DNA of 60,355 nucleotides from JAYPAN01 sp038123715 (lineage in GTDB: Bacteria > Pseudomonadota > Alphaproteobacteria > RS24): assembly GCA_038123715.1 (NCBI GenBank), contig JAYPAN010000010.1, positions 1-60,355 of the forward strand. Reading direction: 5' to 3'. The translations under genes and the position numbers were made by a program. This document shows, piece by piece, positions 33,597 through 42,581 of the stretch (position 1 is the first letter of the stretch; each line of letters opens with the position of its first letter). The notes beneath the pieces were generated by a model. That model did no database searches. It was not told the DNA's origin and saw only the letters and a list, made by a program, of their open reading frames with translations.

Positions 33597-34835
33597 CTAT
33601 TCAGCCGGCTGCGCTGCGCCTGACAATACCGGCGATGATATGCTTTCCGGCACATCCTTGGGTCGTTCAATAATGCCAAGCATGGGCAGAACGATGAGGA
33701 AATGTGCAAAATAATAAACCGTGCCGATACGCGCCAGCACAATGTAAATGCCCTCGGCCGGCATGGCGCCCAAATAGCCAAGCAACAGGCAATCAACCAC
33801 AAACAGGGCGTAAAATTGCCGGAACAACGGACGGTAACGACCGGAACGCACTTTCGATGTATCCAGCCAAGGCAGCAGGAACATGACGAAAATCGCGCTG
33901 AACATCAAAATAACCCCACCCAGCTTGTCCGGCACAGCGCGCAAAATCGCGTAAAATGGCAAGAGATACCATTCCGGAACAATATGCGCCGGAGTTACCA
34001 ACGGGTTGGCCGGTATGTAATTATCGGCATGACCCAGCACATTCGGGGCAAAGAAAATGAAATAGGAAAACAGGATAAGAAACAGCGCCAGCGCAAACCC
34101 GTCTTTCACCGTGTAATAGGGGTGAAACGGCACTGTGTCTTGCTTGCCTTTTACCGAAATGCCAACGGGATTGTTATTGCCCGGCACATGCAGCGCCCAA
34201 ATATGCAGCACAACCACACCGGCGATAAGAAACGGTATCAGATAGTGCAGAGAGAAAAACCGGTTCAGCGTCGGGTTATCGACCGAATAACCGCCCCACA
34301 GCCAAATTGCGATATTCTCACCGACCAGCGGCACTGCCCCAAACAGATTGGTAATCACAGTTGCGCCCCACAGGCTCATTTGCCCCCAAGGCAGCACATA
34401 GCCCATAAAGGCCGCCGCCATCATCAGCAGATAAATGATAACACCAAGAATCCACAAGACTTCGCGCGGTGCTTTGTAAGAGCCGTAATACAGCCCCCGG
34501 AAAATATGAATATAAACGGCGAGGAAGAACATGGACGCGCCATTGGCGTGAATATAGCGTATCAGCCAGCCATAATTGACATTACGCATAATATGTTCGA
34601 CCGATTGAAAAGCATGGTCAACATGCGGTGTGTAATGCATTGCCAGAATGACGCCAGTAACAATTTGCGTCACCAGACAGAAAGTCAGAATACCGCCAAA
34701 TGTCCACCAGTAATTGAGGTTTTTCGGCGTCGGGTAATCAACAAAACTGTCATGCGCCAGCCGCAAAATGGGCAGGCGTGTGTCCATCCATTTGGTGAAG
34801 CCATTGCCGGGATTATAAGTGCTTTCGCCGCTCAT
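33597..34835 (-). CDS. petB: Cytochrome b of the bc1 complex
   Basis: 412 residues with about eight membrane helices and both heme b His pairs. WLIRYIHANGASMFF and HALHVPGN-type segments (VLHIWALHVPGNNNP) are visible, as are the Qo-site PEWY motif (VPEWYLLPFYAILRAVPDKLGG) and GYVLPWGQMS. This is the full-length form found with bc1 and not the split b6f form. It lies 9 bp after petA and 18 bp before petC. Confidence 0.97.
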   Translation of the reverse strand: MSGESTYNPGNGFTKWMDTRLPILRLAHDSFVDYPTPKNLNYWWTFGGILTFCLVTQIVTGVILAMHYTPHVDHAFQSVEHIMRNVNYGWLIRYIHANGASMFFLAVYIHIFRGLYYGSYKAPREVLWILGVIIYLLMMAAAFMGYVLPWGQMSLWGATVITNLFGAVPLVGENIAIWLWGGYSVDNPTLNRFFSLHYLIPFLIAGVVVLHIWALHVPGNNNPVGISVKGKQDTVPFHPYYTVKDGFALALFLILFSYFIFFAPNVLGHADNYIPANPLVTPAHIVPEWYLLPFYAILRAVPDKLGGVILMFSAIFVMFLLPWLDTSKVRSGRYRPLFRQFYALFVVDCLLLGYLGAMPAEGIYIVLARIGTVYYFAHFLIVLPMLGIIERPKDVPESISSPVLSGAAQPAE

Positions 34836-34844
34836 AGTTCAGTC

Positions 34845-35369
34845 CTAACCAATTTTAATGCGGGTATCGCCGACAAATTCATACGGCGGAATCTCAAGAT
34901 TTTTCGGGGCGGGGCCTTTGCGGATACGCCCTGATGTGTCGTAATGCGAGCCGTGGCATGGGCAGAACCAGCCATTAAAATCGCCTGCCTGCCCCAATGG
35001 CACACAGCCCAAATGCGTGCAAATGCCGACCATGACCAACCACTCATCCTTGCTGACGCGCGCCGCATCATCTTCCGGGTCAGGCAGGTCAAGCGCCGAT
35101 ACGGATTGCGCTTCGGCAATTTCATCACCAGTGCGGCGACGGATAAAGACCGGCTTGCCGCGCCAAGTCACCGTAATGCTCTGGCCGGTTTCAACCGCCG
35201 ATATATCCACCTCAATCGAGGCCAACGCCTTGACCGAAGCATCGGGATTCATTTGATGGATAAGCGGCCATACGATATTAGCCGCGCCGACCGCTGCAAA
35301 AGCGCCGGTCGCCAAATATAAAAAATCGCGGCGGTTTTCATCTGTGACTGGTGAATGTTCGTCAGCCAT
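34845..35369 (-). CDS. petA: Rieske iron-sulfur subunit of the bc1 complex
   Basis: 174 residues. The N-terminus has a twin-arginine segment (ENRRDFLYLA) and a hydrophobic anchor (TGAFAAVGAANIVWPLI), so the folded protein is exported by Tat and stays membrane-bound. The 2Fe-2S ligands are in CTHLGC and CPCHGSHYD, with the disulfide Cys pair. The start MADEHS has AGGAGT 6 nt before it; 15 upstream codons are dropped. First gene of petABC. Confidence 0.96.
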   Translation of the reverse strand: MADEHSPVTDENRRDFLYLATGAFAAVGAANIVWPLIHQMNPDASVKALASIEVDISAVETGQSITVTWRGKPVFIRRRTGDEIAEAQSVSALDLPDPEDDAARVSKDEWLVMVGICTHLGCVPLGQAGDFNGWFCPCHGSHYDTSGRIRKGPAPKNLEIPPYEFVGDTRIKIG

Positions 35370-35403
35370 GTGTGACTCCTTCTTGCCCCCTCTCGGCCAC
35401 ATC

Positions 35404-35431
35404 TTTATATACAAGTCGAGAGTGAGCGCAA
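35404..35431 (-). promoter_or_regulatory. Candidate promoter of petABC
   Basis: On the minus strand TTGCGC (weak, 3 of 6) and TATAAA (5 of 6) are spaced 16 bp and lie about 35 bp before the petA start, in the space shared with hemF. Confidence 0.3.
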
Positions 35432-35555
35432 ACTAACTGGATAGGCGGGCGGGCAAAATGTGTCACCATGACGCATAGATAGTTTCTGTCAGGCCGCGAG
35501 GGGTTGGTATAAGTGATTGAAATAGAAAAACTTTGGGGTGAAAGAGACCATCAGC

Positions 35556-36428
35556 ATGACAGAAGCGACGGCAGGGCAAAATAGCGACTGGACAGAGCGA
35601 AAAAAGGCGGCGACAGAGTGGTTCGCCGCCTTGCGTAACGATTTATGCGCGCGGCTCGAATCGCTGGAGCCGGAAGGCGATGTTTTTGAGCGCAAAATCT
35701 GGCGGCGCGGCGAAGGTTTCGAAGATTTGGGCGGCGGCGAAATGTCAATGTTGCACGGCCAGACATTTGAAAAAGCAGGCGTGCATATTTCCACCGTTTA
35801 TGGCTCGTTTTCCGAAGATTTTCGCGGTCAGGTAGCCGGTGCTGCCGATGACCCGCGCTTTTGGGCGGCGGGCATTTCGGTCATTATTCATCCGCGCAAC
35901 CCCAATGCGCCCACCGCCCATATGAATACGCGCATGGTGCTGACAACAAAGGGCTGGTTTGGCGGCGGCGGCGATTTGACCCCGGTGTTGGACGCCCAGC
36001 GCACGTCGGAACATGACGATACGCGCGATTTCCATGCCGCTTACAAAGCCGCTTGCGACCGCCATGACCCAGGCTATTACGATAGATTCAAAGCCGCCTG
36101 CGATGATTATTTCTTTCTGCCCCACCGCAATGAAGCGCGCGGCACGGGCGGCATATTTTATGACCATCTCGACAGCGGCGACTGGCAGGCCGATTTCGCC
36201 TTTACCCGTGATGTTGGCAGCGCCTTTGTCGATATTTATCCGCAAATCGCCGCCCGGCGCATCAATATGCCCTATGGCGAGGCGGAACGCGCCGAGCAAT
36301 TAAAACGGCGCGGCCGCTATGTGGAGTTTAACTTGCTCTATGATCGCGGCACCATGTTCGGGCTGAAAACCGGCGGCAATGTTGAGAGCATTTTGTCGTC
36401 CATGCCGCCAATGGTGGCTTGGCCTTGA
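35556..36428 (+). CDS. hemF: Oxygen-dependent coproporphyrinogen III oxidase
   Basis: Converts coproporphyrinogen III to protoporphyrinogen IX with O2. The 290-residue protein shows the family motifs ISVIIHPRNPNAPTAHMNTR, WFGGGGDLTPV, and YVEFNLLYDRGTMFGLKTGG near the end. The start MTEATAG is chosen over a GTG six codons upstream. It is divergent from petABC and convergent with cca. The aerobic enzyme, together with hemA and hemH elsewhere in the window, indicates aerobic heme synthesis; hemN is not seen here. Confidence 0.96.
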   Translation: MTEATAGQNSDWTERKKAATEWFAALRNDLCARLESLEPEGDVFERKIWRRGEGFEDLGGGEMSMLHGQTFEKAGVHISTVYGSFSEDFRGQVAGAADDPRFWAAGISVIIHPRNPNAPTAHMNTRMVLTTKGWFGGGGDLTPVLDAQRTSEHDDTRDFHAAYKAACDRHDPGYYDRFKAACDDYFFLPHRNEARGTGGIFYDHLDSGDWQADFAFTRDVGSAFVDIYPQIAARRINMPYGEAERAEQLKRRGRYVEFNLLYDRGTMFGLKTGGNVESILSSMPPMVAWP

Positions 36429-36447
36429 AAGAGAGCCGTAAAACGGC

Positions 36448-37683
36448 TCAGCCCTGGTCGGCCATGCGGCGCGCCAATTCGGCCTTTACCGTGTCTGTTT
36501 CGGGAAAACCGGCTGCCACCCACCATTGCTCAAGGGCGCGCGCCATTTCGCCCATTTCCGGCCCATCGGTCAGACCGGCGGCGCGCATCATCGCACCATT
36601 CAGTGGAAAATCAGGCTTTTGCCATGCCGCCGCCTGCGCCAAAACACCCTGCCAGTGAGCCGCATCACCGCCTTCGGCCAGCGCCAGCATGGCGGCATCG
36701 GCAATTTGTTCGGCGCCGTCAAAATACAAAGCCCCCACAATATCACCCTCAATAAGACGCGAATGTTCGGCGGTCGCGGCCAGCACGCGCTGAGACTGCT
36801 TTTTTGACAATTTCAATGCCGCGCAAACCGCCGGTGCTTGTGTGGAATCCAGCAATGCAGCCAGACGCAAAAGCGCATCGCTTGGCTGCGCCAAACCCGT
36901 CAGTGCCGCCAGCCGGTCATGGCGAAACCCTGTTTCAACGCCAAAAACCGGCAGGGCAAAAGGCGTTGCCGCCAATATGGTCAAACAGTCGCTTGGGTCG
37001 GGCAAGGCCAGCATTTTCAGCAATTCGGCCTGTTTGCGCTCACCGGACAGCGCTTTTAAAGCCTCGGCGGCGGCGCAGCAAGCGGCATAAGCCTTTGCAT
37101 CCATTGGCTTGTCTGCCGCCAGCGTGAAGTGAAAGCGGAAAAACCGCAGCACCCGCAAATGGTCTTCGCTGATGCGTTGCGCTGCCGCCCCGATAAAGCG
37201 CACGCGCCGCGCCGCAATATCAGCCAAGCCTTGCCCGTTCGGGTCATATATTTGCCCGTCCGCATCGGCATATAGCGCATTGATGGTGAAATCGCGCCGC
37301 GCCGCGTCTTGCGCCCAATCATCGGTATATTGAACTTTGGCATGGCGACCATCGGTTTCGACATCGCGCCGCAATGTGGTGATTTCAAACAATGCATGGC
37401 TTTCCCCGCGCAGCAAAATAGCGGTCACAGTGCCATGTTTGAGGCCGGTCGGCACAGTTTTGATATCAGCCTCAGCCAACCGCGCCATCACATTTTGTGG
37501 TGCCAGCGTGGTCGCCATATCCACCTCGGTTTCGGCCTGGGCGCGACCAAGCAGCGTGTCACGCACGCAACCGCCCACGCAGCGCGTCACCGCATTGTCT
37601 CTGTTCAGCAAATCCAACAGATTTTGTGTCAGCGGGTCGCGCAGCCATGCCGAGCCGTCATCTTCTGGCAATTTACCGGTCAT
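36448..37683 (-). CDS. cca: CCA tRNA nucleotidyltransferase/poly(A) polymerase family
   Basis: 411 residues of class II nucleotidyltransferase type: CVGGCVRDTLLGR (nucleotide-binding Gly-Arg), the metal motif read as E-V-D in AETEVDMATT (more usually D-x-D), VPTGLKHGTVT, the RRDFTINAL motif and a C-terminal helical body. It adds or repairs the 3' CCA of tRNA. PcnB-type activity cannot be excluded from sequence. It is the last gene of a four-gene operon and starts 2 bp after DUF6111. Confidence 0.9.
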   Translation of the reverse strand: MTGKLPEDDGSAWLRDPLTQNLLDLLNRDNAVTRCVGGCVRDTLLGRAQAETEVDMATTLAPQNVMARLAEADIKTVPTGLKHGTVTAILLRGESHALFEITTLRRDVETDGRHAKVQYTDDWAQDAARRDFTINALYADADGQIYDPNGQGLADIAARRVRFIGAAAQRISEDHLRVLRFFRFHFTLAADKPMDAKAYAACCAAAEALKALSGERKQAELLKMLALPDPSDCLTILAATPFALPVFGVETGFRHDRLAALTGLAQPSDALLRLAALLDSTQAPAVCAALKLSKKQSQRVLAATAEHSRLIEGDIVGALYFDGAEQIADAAMLALAEGGDAAHWQGVLAQAAAWQKPDFPLNGAMMRAAGLTDGPEMGEMARALEQWWVAAGFPETDTVKAELARRMADQG

Positions 37684-37685
37684 AC

Positions 37686-37943
37686 TTATTCAAACCGACC
37701 CGGCACAACCTCGCCATCCTTGAATTGCGGCGGCACATAGCTGCCCTGCGGGCTGTTTTCATAGGCCATACGCCAGACCAGCAGACCGGCGATAACCAGC
37801 AATGCGCCAATCGCGGCTGACATTGCCCAACGGCGTTGCACCGGCAAATCGGGATGGCGTTTCTGGATATATTTATTCCACACATAACCGGCGATAAAAG
37901 GCGACAGAAACAGCAGAAGATTGACAAGAATAACCCGTATCAT
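37686..37943 (-). CDS. DUF6111 family membrane protein
   Basis: 85 residues from MIRVILVN, which overlaps the Nudix stop by 4 bp (ATGA). Two hydrophobic segments are visible, ILVNLLLFLSPFIAGYVW and AAIGALLVIAGLLVW, with a basic loop between them and a polar tail. The family is known from alphaproteobacteria in this same neighbourhood; its function is unknown. Confidence 0.8.
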   Translation of the reverse strand: MIRVILVNLLLFLSPFIAGYVWNKYIQKRHPDLPVQRRWAMSAAIGALLVIAGLLVWRMAYENSPQGSYVPPQFKDGEVVPGRFE

Positions 37944-38560
37944 TTCGCCATCCGCCTGCCGAAATGATGCAACATGCCCGCCGTTGCGCCCCATATATTG
38001 AAACCCTGATAATCCATCGAATAATACTGCCTTTGCCGTCCTTCCCAGACAATATCATGCGCCTGATAATTTTCATGGTTAAAAAGCAGCGAAACCGGCA
38101 CTTCAAACACATCGGCAACCTCGTTTTCATCCGGCTGCAAGGTAAAGCCGGGGCGCACAAAGCCGACAACAGGCAGCACACGAAAGCCGGTGCCGGTTTC
38201 ATAAGTGTCCAGAAAACCGGCAATTTCGACATGGGTCGGGTCAAGACCGACTTCCTCATGGGTTTCGCGCAAAGCCGTTGCCACCGGCGTGTCATCTTGC
38301 GCTTCCACCTTGCCGCCGGGAAAGGCGACCTGACCGGAATGTTTGGCCAAATGGTCGGCACGCCGCGTCAGCAGGATTTTCGGCTCCGGGTCATATTCAA
38401 CGACCGGCACCAGAACAGCGGCCAGAGTGAGGGGCTTTTCGGGCGTGTCGGTCGGGCCGGCATAGCCAAAATCACCGGTCTGGCCGCGCGCGGTGTAAAG
38501 CACGTCAGGCGACGGCAATTGCCGGTCAATCACCGACAGAATACGGCTTCGGTAATTCAT
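37940..38560 (-). CDS. CoA pyrophosphatase (Nudix, NUDT7/YeaB type)
   Basis: 206 residues with the CoA-specific Nudix signature: LLTRRADHLAKHSGQVAFPGGKVE (the LLTxR...G motif), then ALRETHEEVGLD. Members split CoA and its oxidised forms into 4'-phosphopantetheine and 3',5'-ADP. It overlaps DUF1285 upstream and DUF6111 downstream by 4 bp each, so all are translationally coupled. Confidence 0.93.
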   Translation of the reverse strand: MNYRSRILSVIDRQLPSPDVLYTARGQTGDFGYAGPTDTPEKPLTLAAVLVPVVEYDPEPKILLTRRADHLAKHSGQVAFPGGKVEAQDDTPVATALRETHEEVGLDPTHVEIAGFLDTYETGTGFRVLPVVGFVRPGFTLQPDENEVADVFEVPVSLLFNHENYQAHDIVWEGRQRQYYSMDYQGFNIWGATAGMLHHFGRRMAK

Positions 38561-39156
38561 CCTGCAGTGCCTTGTGTGGACATGTCATCCAGCATTTGCG
38601 CCGGGCATATGGGGAAAAACAAATCACGGCTCCACACGCCGAACATATCGCCCTCAATCTCGCCCAATTCGACCAAATCATAAAACACGGCGCGCGAAAT
38701 CAGCGCCTCAAGGCGCGCGCGCACATGCACATAAGGCGAGGGTTGCAAGGTTTCAGGGTCAATCGACACGCGCAAAGCATGGTCAGGCCCGGCTTCGGTG
38801 ATATCGCCGACATTGGTTTCAAACCGCAAAATGCGCCCGCGTCCTTCCCCTTCAACATGCATCAGCGTGGCGATAAAGGGAGCGTCTTCCACCTCGACGC
38901 GGATTTTTTCAGCCGGTGTCACCAGATAATGCTCGCCATCGGCATCATGGCGCAAAATGGTCGAAAACAGGCGCACCAGTTTTTTGCGCCCGATTGGCGA
39001 ACCGGCATAATACCATTGGCCGTCGCGGGCGATTTTCATGCCAATATCGCCGCAATAATCCGGCTCCCACAAATGAACCGGCGGCAGGCCAGCCTCGCCG
39101 GCCCCGCTTTTTTCCGCCTGCTTCAGAACTTTTTGAAATGTGTCCCCGTCTGCCAT
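38557..39156 (-). CDS. DUF1285 family protein
   Basis: 199 residues matching DUF1285: VHLWEPDYCGDIGMKIARDGQWYYAGSPIGRKKLVRLFSTIL, then LVTPAEKIRVEVEDAPFIA and RLEALISRAVFYDLVELGE. Soluble, function unknown. First gene of the DUF1285-Nudix-DUF6111-cca operon, which is also seen in other alphaproteobacteria, so the genes may share a role in nucleotide or CoA housekeeping (inference). Confidence 0.9.
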   Translation of the reverse strand: MADGDTFQKVLKQAEKSGAGEAGLPPVHLWEPDYCGDIGMKIARDGQWYYAGSPIGRKKLVRLFSTILRHDADGEHYLVTPAEKIRVEVEDAPFIATLMHVEGEGRGRILRFETNVGDITEAGPDHALRVSIDPETLQPSPYVHVRARLEALISRAVFYDLVELGEIEGDMFGVWSRDLFFPICPAQMLDDMSTQGTAG

Positions 39157-39186
39157 TTGCTCCAGCCCGTTTACCGTTCTGGCAAT

Positions 39187-39690
39187 TTAGCACAAATCCG
39201 GTGCCGGGCGAACCATGCCGGACAAGGCATCGCCATCTGCCCCCATATCAGCGCCGCGCAACAACAGCCGCGTCGCATCAACCGGCCCCGGCATGGCAAT
39301 TGACGGCGGCGCAATTTCAAAGCCGATACGCGCATAATAGGGCAAATCACCGACCAAAAGCACATGCGGAAAACGCGCCGCATCAATCGCCTGCAAACCG
39401 GCCTGCATCAACCGCAAGCCGACCCCCTGCCCCTGCATGGCGTGATGCACGGCAAGCGGCCCAAGCAAAAGCGCCGGTGCGTCGCCAATGCGAATTGGCC
39501 AGAAACTTATCGCCCCGACAATTGCGTTTTTATCATCCATCGCAAGATGGGATAATTCGCCAATCGGCACATTGCCTTCGCGCAGCCTTTCAGCCGTGCG
39601 CGCCAATCGGCCGGGCCCGAAACAATGCTCAAGCAGGTCGTTAATAGCGGTCTGATGTTGGGGTTCCGCAAGGATAATATCAAAACTCAT
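39187..39690 (-). CDS. GNAT family N-acetyltransferase (YhbS-like)
   Basis: 167 residues with the GNAT acetyl-CoA site: LLGPLAVHHAMQGQGVGLRLMQ carries the Q-x-x-G-x-G/A loop, followed by VLLVGDLPYYARIGFE. The N-terminal part (AINDLLEHCFGPGRLARTAERL) resembles YhbS-type acetyltransferases. The substrate is unknown. It lies 30 bp upstream of DUF1285 on the same strand and may begin that operon. Confidence 0.85.
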   Translation of the reverse strand: MSFDIILAEPQHQTAINDLLEHCFGPGRLARTAERLREGNVPIGELSHLAMDDKNAIVGAISFWPIRIGDAPALLLGPLAVHHAMQGQGVGLRLMQAGLQAIDAARFPHVLLVGDLPYYARIGFEIAPPSIAMPGPVDATRLLLRGADMGADGDALSGMVRPAPDLC

Positions 39691-39747
39691 GGCTGTATCT
39701 CTTTATCGCCCAAAGGGCATATAAACGGGCACGCAAGCGCAACGAAA

Positions 39748-39777
39748 GCCGGATAACCGGCGGGCAGGCAAAGCCTG
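39748..39777. repeat. Two adjacent short hairpins
   Basis: GCCGG-ATAA-CCGGC (39748-39761) and CAGGC-AAA-GCCTG (39765-39777) stand side by side in the 181-bp space downstream of the exchanger gene and upstream of the GNAT gene. No U-tract follows on either strand, so their role is unclear; they could slow RNA decay or end transcription with Rho. I see no other feature in this space. Confidence 0.4.
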
Positions 39778-39871
39778 TCATCGTCGCAAACTGTCAGCCC
39801 GGTTCAGCATGTTTTCGCCATCTCCTGTTGGAGAAGCTGATTTAGCATTGCAACTCAAGCGCGTAAAGAGA

Positions 39872-40819
39872 TTAAACCGCGAAAATATAGGTCAGATAGC
39901 CGCCATAAAGCGCCAGACAGGCCAAACCCTCGCCGCGCGACATGCGCCGCCCGCTGCTCATGAAATAAAAGCCAAGCAGGGCAACCGCCAGCATGATAAG
40001 CACATCGCGCGCCGCCAGCATACCGGCAAAGGGCAAAGGCGCGACCAGCGCCGTGCTGCCTAAAATAAGCAATATATTGGAGATATTGCTGCCGATGATA
40101 TTGCCGACCGCCAGACCAGCATGACCGCGCAAAGAGGCGACCAGCGATACGGCCAGCTCCGGCAAAGACGTGCCAATGGCAACAATGCTGAGGCCGATAA
40201 TCGCCTCGGAAATGCCGAAATGCTGCGCCATCAATATCGCGCCGGTGACCATTTTATCCGCACCCCAGACAATGCCGACCAAACCCAAAAGCAAGACTGG
40301 CACGCCGACCGGCAGGCCACCGGGCAGGTTATTCTCGGCCACTTCGGCATCTGTCTCATCACTGTCGAGCTGCGACCGGCTGGCGCGGTAAAGCCAGACT
40401 GTATAGGCCGCCAGCATGACCAGCAAAATACCACCCAAAACCCGCGATATCAGCCCGATATAGCCAAGCACGACCAGCAACACCGAGACTGCCAGCATGA
40501 CCGCGCCATCGCGCGCCAAAGTCGAATTATCAACCGTGAAGGGGCGCACCGCCGCCATCATGCCCAGCACCAGCAATATATTGGCGATATTGCTGCCTAT
40601 CACATTGCCGAGCGAAATATCCGGCTGACCGAGCAGGGCGGCGTCAATGGAAACGGTCAGTTCCGGCGCTGATGTGCCAAAGGCAATAATGGTGAGGCCG
40701 ATAATCAGTGGCGGCACACGCAAAGCCGAGGCTACAGTGACAGCACCGCGCAGCAGCGCTTCACCCGCCACGCCCAATGCGACAAAACCCAGAATGAGTG
40801 GAATAAGCGCTTCCGACAT
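39872..40819 (-). CDS. Calcium/sodium antiporter (CaCA family, YrbG-like)
   Basis: 315 residues with about ten membrane segments in two inverted halves, each with an alpha-repeat: GTSAPELTVSIDAALLG...GNVIGSNIANI in the first and GTSLPELAVSLVASLRG...GNIIGSNISNI in the second. These carry the acidic ion-binding residues of Na+/Ca2+ exchangers. A polar loop (SQLDSDETDAEVAENN) separates the halves. It exports Ca2+ or a similar cation; the true substrate is untested. Divergent from the acyl-CoA ligase gene. Confidence 0.92.
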   Translation of the reverse strand: MSEALIPLILGFVALGVAGEALLRGAVTVASALRVPPLIIGLTIIAFGTSAPELTVSIDAALLGQPDISLGNVIGSNIANILLVLGMMAAVRPFTVDNSTLARDGAVMLAVSVLLVVLGYIGLISRVLGGILLVMLAAYTVWLYRASRSQLDSDETDAEVAENNLPGGLPVGVPVLLLGLVGIVWGADKMVTGAILMAQHFGISEAIIGLSIVAIGTSLPELAVSLVASLRGHAGLAVGNIIGSNISNILLILGSTALVAPLPFAGMLAARDVLIMLAVALLGFYFMSSGRRMSRGEGLACLALYGGYLTYIFAV

Positions 40820-40967
40820 GCCCCGCTTGTAACATGATTGGCACGGGCGCGAAACCGGTTGCAGCGCGTGACCGAATTATGTGGTTTTTGAGCCGCCAAA
40901 ACACTTGGCAGGAAGCGGGGTTTTGCTCTAGCGTAGGGGCAGATTGCACTTTTGGGAGGAAACAATA

Positions 40968-42581
40968 ATGGCTTGGAATTTTGGCGATATTCTCGACACA
41001 ATCATTCCGGTCTTGCCGGAAGGTCATTTGGCGCTGGTGCATGGCGACCGCGAAATCACCTGGCAGGAAATGGATAAAAGGTCGAATAATCTCGGTCGCT
41101 TTATGCTGGAAAATGGCGCGACGACCGGCGACAAGGTTGGCTTTTACATGCGTAATCGCCCGGAATATATGGAAACGCTGGCCGCGTGTTTCCGCGCCCG
41201 CTTGACCCATGTCAATGTCAATTACCGCTATGTCGCCGATGAGGTGCATTATATTTTCGACAATTCCGATGCCGCCGTGGTGGTCTATGGCAAGGAGTTT
41301 CGTGACAATGTAGCTTTGCTGCGCCCGCGCCTGCCGAAAGTTAAGCTCTGGATAGAAGTCGGCGACGGCAAGGATTTACCCGATGGCGCGTTGGATTATG
41401 AAAGCCTGACCACCGTCGGCGATGGCAGCAATCTTGATGTTGAGCGCTCAGGCAGCGATTTGCTGTTTCTCTATACAGGCGGCACGACCGGTATGCCAAA
41501 AGGCGTGATGTGGGAGCATCATGCCTTGCGTGAGACGCAAACTATGGCTTTGAGGGCGCTGGGCGAAGTGCCGGAAACCCTGCCCGAATTGCGCGAGCAT
41601 TTGATAAATGCCGGGCCGGGCGAAGTTTACATTCCCGCCTGCCCCCTCATGCATGGCACTGGCCTGTTCACCGCTATGGCGGCGATGATGAATGGCGGCA
41701 CAATTGTCACGCTTAATGCGGCCTCACTGGACGCGCATGAATTATGGGCAACGGTGGAAAGGCGCGGTGTGCAGAATATCGCCATTGTTGGTGACGCTTT
41801 TGCCAAACCCATGCTGGCCGCGCTGGAAGAAGACCCGTCGCGCTATGATGTATCGAGCCTTGTTAGTATGATTTCATCCGGCGTGATGTGGTCAATGGAG
41901 GTCAAACAAGCCATGCTTGAGCATATGCCGCAAGCCATGTTGGCCGACAGTTTCGGCTCATCGGAAGCGGTTGGTTTCGGCTCCTCCATCACCATGAAAG
42001 ACGCGCCGGTCAGCACCGCCAAATTCACCACCAATGATTTCTGCAAAGTGTTTGACGAAAATGACAAAGAGATTCCGCGTGGCAGCGAAACGCCGGGCTT
42101 TATTGCCTTTGGCGGCCCGATACCGCTTGGCTATTACAAGGATGAGGAAAAAACCGCCAAGACTTTCAAAACCATTGATGGTCATCGCTATTCCATTCCC
42201 GGCGATTATTGTCTGGTCTCGGAAGATGGCACGCTGACCCTGCTGGGGCGCGGCTCGGTCTGCATCAATTCGGCCGGTGAAAAAATCTATCCCGAAGAAG
42301 TCGAGGAAGCGTTGAAACTGCATGACCATGTGGAAGATGCGCTGGTGGTTGGTGTGCCGGATGAAAAATGGGGACAGGCCGTCACCGCAGTTGTGCAGCT
42401 TGCCGACGGCGCGGATTTTGACAGCGAGGCGTTGCGCCTGTTTGTCCGAGAAAAACTGGCTGCCTATAAAGCCCCCAAACATGTCTTTACCGGTGGCCCG
42501 CCTTTCCGTGCGCCCAATGGCAAGGCCGATTATAAAAGCGTCACCCAATATGCGACCGAGGAAGTTGCCAAGCTGGCATGA
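40968..42581 (+). CDS. Acyl-CoA synthetase (AMP-binding enzyme)
   Basis: 537 residues of the adenylate-forming family. The P-loop motif LFLYTGGTTGMPKGVMWEHH, the DSFGSSEAVGFGS acceptor loop, GDYCLVSEDGTLTLLGRGSVCINSAGEKIYPEEVEEAL (hinge and A5-A8) and the catalytic Lys near the end (NGKADYKSV) are present. The acid used is unknown. GGGAGG lies 9 nt before the ATG. Its stop overlaps the dehydrogenase start (ATGA). Confidence 0.94.
   Translation: MAWNFGDILDTIIPVLPEGHLALVHGDREITWQEMDKRSNNLGRFMLENGATTGDKVGFYMRNRPEYMETLAACFRARLTHVNVNYRYVADEVHYIFDNSDAAVVVYGKEFRDNVALLRPRLPKVKLWIEVGDGKDLPDGALDYESLTTVGDGSNLDVERSGSDLLFLYTGGTTGMPKGVMWEHHALRETQTMALRALGEVPETLPELREHLINAGPGEVYIPACPLMHGTGLFTAMAAMMNGGTIVTLNAASLDAHELWATVERRGVQNIAIVGDAFAKPMLAALEEDPSRYDVSSLVSMISSGVMWSMEVKQAMLEHMPQAMLADSFGSSEAVGFGSSITMKDAPVSTAKFTTNDFCKVFDENDKEIPRGSETPGFIAFGGPIPLGYYKDEEKTAKTFKTIDGHRYSIPGDYCLVSEDGTLTLLGRGSVCINSAGEKIYPEEVEEALKLHDHVEDALVVGVPDEKWGQAVTAVVQLADGADFDSEALRLFVREKLAAYKAPKHVFTGGPPFRAPNGKADYKSVTQYATEEVAKLA

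Noticed and set aside
33702..34934. 410-codon open frame antisense to petB
   Set aside because: It is a shadow: petB has all bc1 motifs, while the antisense frame is rich in His, Gln, Arg and Asn and has no recognisable domain. Long antisense frames are common here because the codons TTA, CTA and TCA are rare in the real genes.
36448..37683. E-x-D instead of D-x-D at the metal site of the CCA-adding enzyme
   Set aside because: I believe a Glu at this place occurs in other alphaproteobacterial members, so I kept it only as a note in the gene entry.
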